Positions 6,859 to 7,192 of a DNA stretch of 7,192 nucleotides are shown piece after piece (position 1 is the first letter of the stretch; each line of letters starts with the position of its first letter). The stretch is from NCBI GenBank assembly GCA_015492115.1, contig WGFS01000014.1:1-7192 (forward strand). The letters are read 5' to 3'. The translations under genes were made by a program, and so were the position numbers. Origin of the DNA: Aquificaceae bacterium. GTDB taxonomy: Bacteria > Aquificota > Aquificia > Aquificales > Aquificaceae. A model generated the notes under the pieces. It did not search any database. It saw only the letters and a list, made by a program, of their open reading frames with translations, and was not told the DNA's origin.

Positions 6859-6864
6859 ATAATA
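6859..6864 (-). promoter_or_regulatory. -10 TATTAT of the vapBC operon
   Basis: TATTAT on the minus strand lies in a very AT-rich stretch (6841-6900 has 17 G/C in 60) and would place the transcription start just ahead of the AGGAG. No strong -35 is visible; a TTGGAT further upstream is at poor spacing. Use of this promoter probably depends on occupancy of the adjacent palindrome. Confidence 0.45.
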
Positions 6865-6870
6865 TATTCT

Positions 6871-6886
6871 GATTCTGTAGAGAATC
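6871..6886. promoter_or_regulatory. inverted repeat GATTCT-gtag-AGAATC, candidate VapB operator
   Basis: Perfect 6-bp arms with a 4-bp centre, 6 bp upstream of the vapBC -10, that is within the promoter spacer. AbrB-type antitoxins autoregulate through palindromes in such positions, so this is the likely autoregulatory site. The assignment is by position and symmetry only. Confidence 0.5.
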
Positions 6887-6902
6887 TATCCAATTCCATT
6901 CA

Positions 6903-6922
6903 CTCAAGGACTTTTCCCTGAG
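6903..6922 (-). terminator. stem-loop between the right-edge gene and vapBC (possible terminator)
   Basis: As minus-strand RNA this forms an 8-bp stem, CUCAGGGA with UCCUUGAG (one G-U pair), around an AAAG loop. It lies 40 nt after the stop of the partial gene at the right edge and about 40 nt before the vapBC -10. No U-tract follows, so it is not a classical intrinsic terminator. It may be a pause or RNA-stabilising hairpin instead. Confidence 0.35.
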
Positions 6923-6962
6923 CTATGTAAGAGGGATGTGGTTATGAACACGGTGAAGTAGC

Positions 6963-7190
6963 CTATAGAGCTTGCGAAGAACAATTACTGTATCCGTCCA
7001 CCCTTACCTCATTCCTGCTCAACCCCGGCTTCCTCGCCAGCTCTCCTAAATGTTTAGCGACCTGTTCTGTAGATCCGTTCTTTATCAAATTCACGTCCGG
7101 GCTTACACCTGCACCTGCGCCTGCACTCGGGGAAGAAGAAGGTGTCTCGTGTTTGAACGTCCCGGCACCTTCGTAGGTAGTTTGACCGGT
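6963..7190 (-). CDS. 3' end of an unrecognised Ser/Gly/Ala-rich protein, running off the window
   Basis: The minus strand is open for 75 codons from the window edge to a TAG at 6963-6965. No start is visible, so only the C-terminus is present. Seen: a low-complexity stretch about 17-30 residues in from the edge (PSSSPSAGAGAGV), a charged, possibly helical segment (STEQVAKHLGELARKPG) and the tail VDGYSNCSSQAL. I do not recognise the family. Gly/Ala/Ser tracts near the C-terminus occur in several large secretion, conjugation (TraG-like) and phage proteins, but nothing here is diagnostic. The coding call rests on uninterrupted length, plausible composition and 33 G/C in 60 at 7081-7140, in contrast with the AT-rich gap beside it. 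The opposite strand is also fairly open, so the call is moderate. Confidence 0.5.
   Translation of the reverse strand, partial: TGQTTYEGAGTFKHETPSSSPSAGAGAGVSPDVNLIKNGSTEQVAKHLGELARKPGLSRNEVRVDGYSNCSSQAL
7106..7126. repeat. short hexamer repeat (CACCTG) x3, imperfect
   Basis: CACCTG CACCTG CGCCTG CAC in tandem. On the minus strand it encodes the Gly-Ala repeat of the partial gene. Such hexamer runs can gain or lose units by slippage and would change the length of the Gly-Ala tract in frame. Confidence 0.6.
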
Positions 7191-7192
7191 AG

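Noticed and set aside
6529..6921. Plus-strand open frame of 130 codons
   Set aside because: It is the complement of vapB and its AT-rich promoter; its Tyr/Phe/Ser richness comes from the complement of Lys/Glu/Arg codons.
6903..6922. Classical intrinsic terminator
   Set aside because: The stem is good but no run of U follows on the minus strand, so it is listed only as a possible terminator.

Overview
The window looks like a chromosomal segment of a thermophilic bacterium, most probably of the Aquificales (Aquifex/Hydrogenobacter/Hydrogenivirga type). This is an inference from three things: proteins rich in Glu, Lys and Arg; heavy use of AGG/AGA for arginine and ATA for isoleucine; and tightly packed genes. 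No rRNA, tRNA, CRISPR array or insertion sequence is visible.

Layout. (1) At 57-917 (+) is a short LptF/LptG-type permease of the lipopolysaccharide export machinery. (2) At 4105-907 (-) is a two-gene unit: a large soluble c-di-GMP protein (PAS-PAS-GAF-PAS-GGDEF-EAL, 953 aa), followed 13 nt later by a thiamine-binding YkoF/MTH1187 (DUF77) protein. (3) Diverging from it across 42 bp, at 4148-5362 (+), is a secreted YkuD-fold peptidoglycan enzyme with a C-terminal NTF2-like domain, the architecture of the Csd6/Pgp2 cell-shape L,D-carboxypeptidases. (4) At 6107-5349 (-) is hisF, the cyclase subunit of imidazole glycerol phosphate synthase. (5) From about 6190 to the right edge the character changes. 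There is an AbrB-type antitoxin/PIN-type toxin (VapBC) pair on the minus strand with lower GC, and then the last 75 codons of an unrecognised Ser/Gly/Ala-rich minus-strand gene that runs off the window.

How the genes fit together. Two genes concern the envelope (LPS export and peptidoglycan trimming) and one is a c-di-GMP switch, which often governs surface behaviour, but no direct functional link can be shown. Both plus-strand genes end by overlapping the tail of a minus-strand gene (11 bp at 907-917, 14 bp at 5349-5362), so no terminator fits between them. None of the five chromosomal-type starts has a convincing Shine-Dalgarno sequence, and four have a -10-like hexamer only 7-11 nt before the start codon. 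This suggests leaderless or near-leaderless mRNAs. The vapB start, by contrast, has an AGGAG at normal spacing, which together with its lower GC supports a different origin for the toxin-antitoxin segment.

The most interesting items are the leaderless-mRNA pattern, the c-di-GMP protein whose GGDEF half is partly degenerate while its EAL half is intact, the Csd6/Pgp2-like enzyme outside Campylobacterota, the 5-TM LptF/G variant, and a palindrome that looks like the vapBC operator. I see no clearly new multi-gene system.
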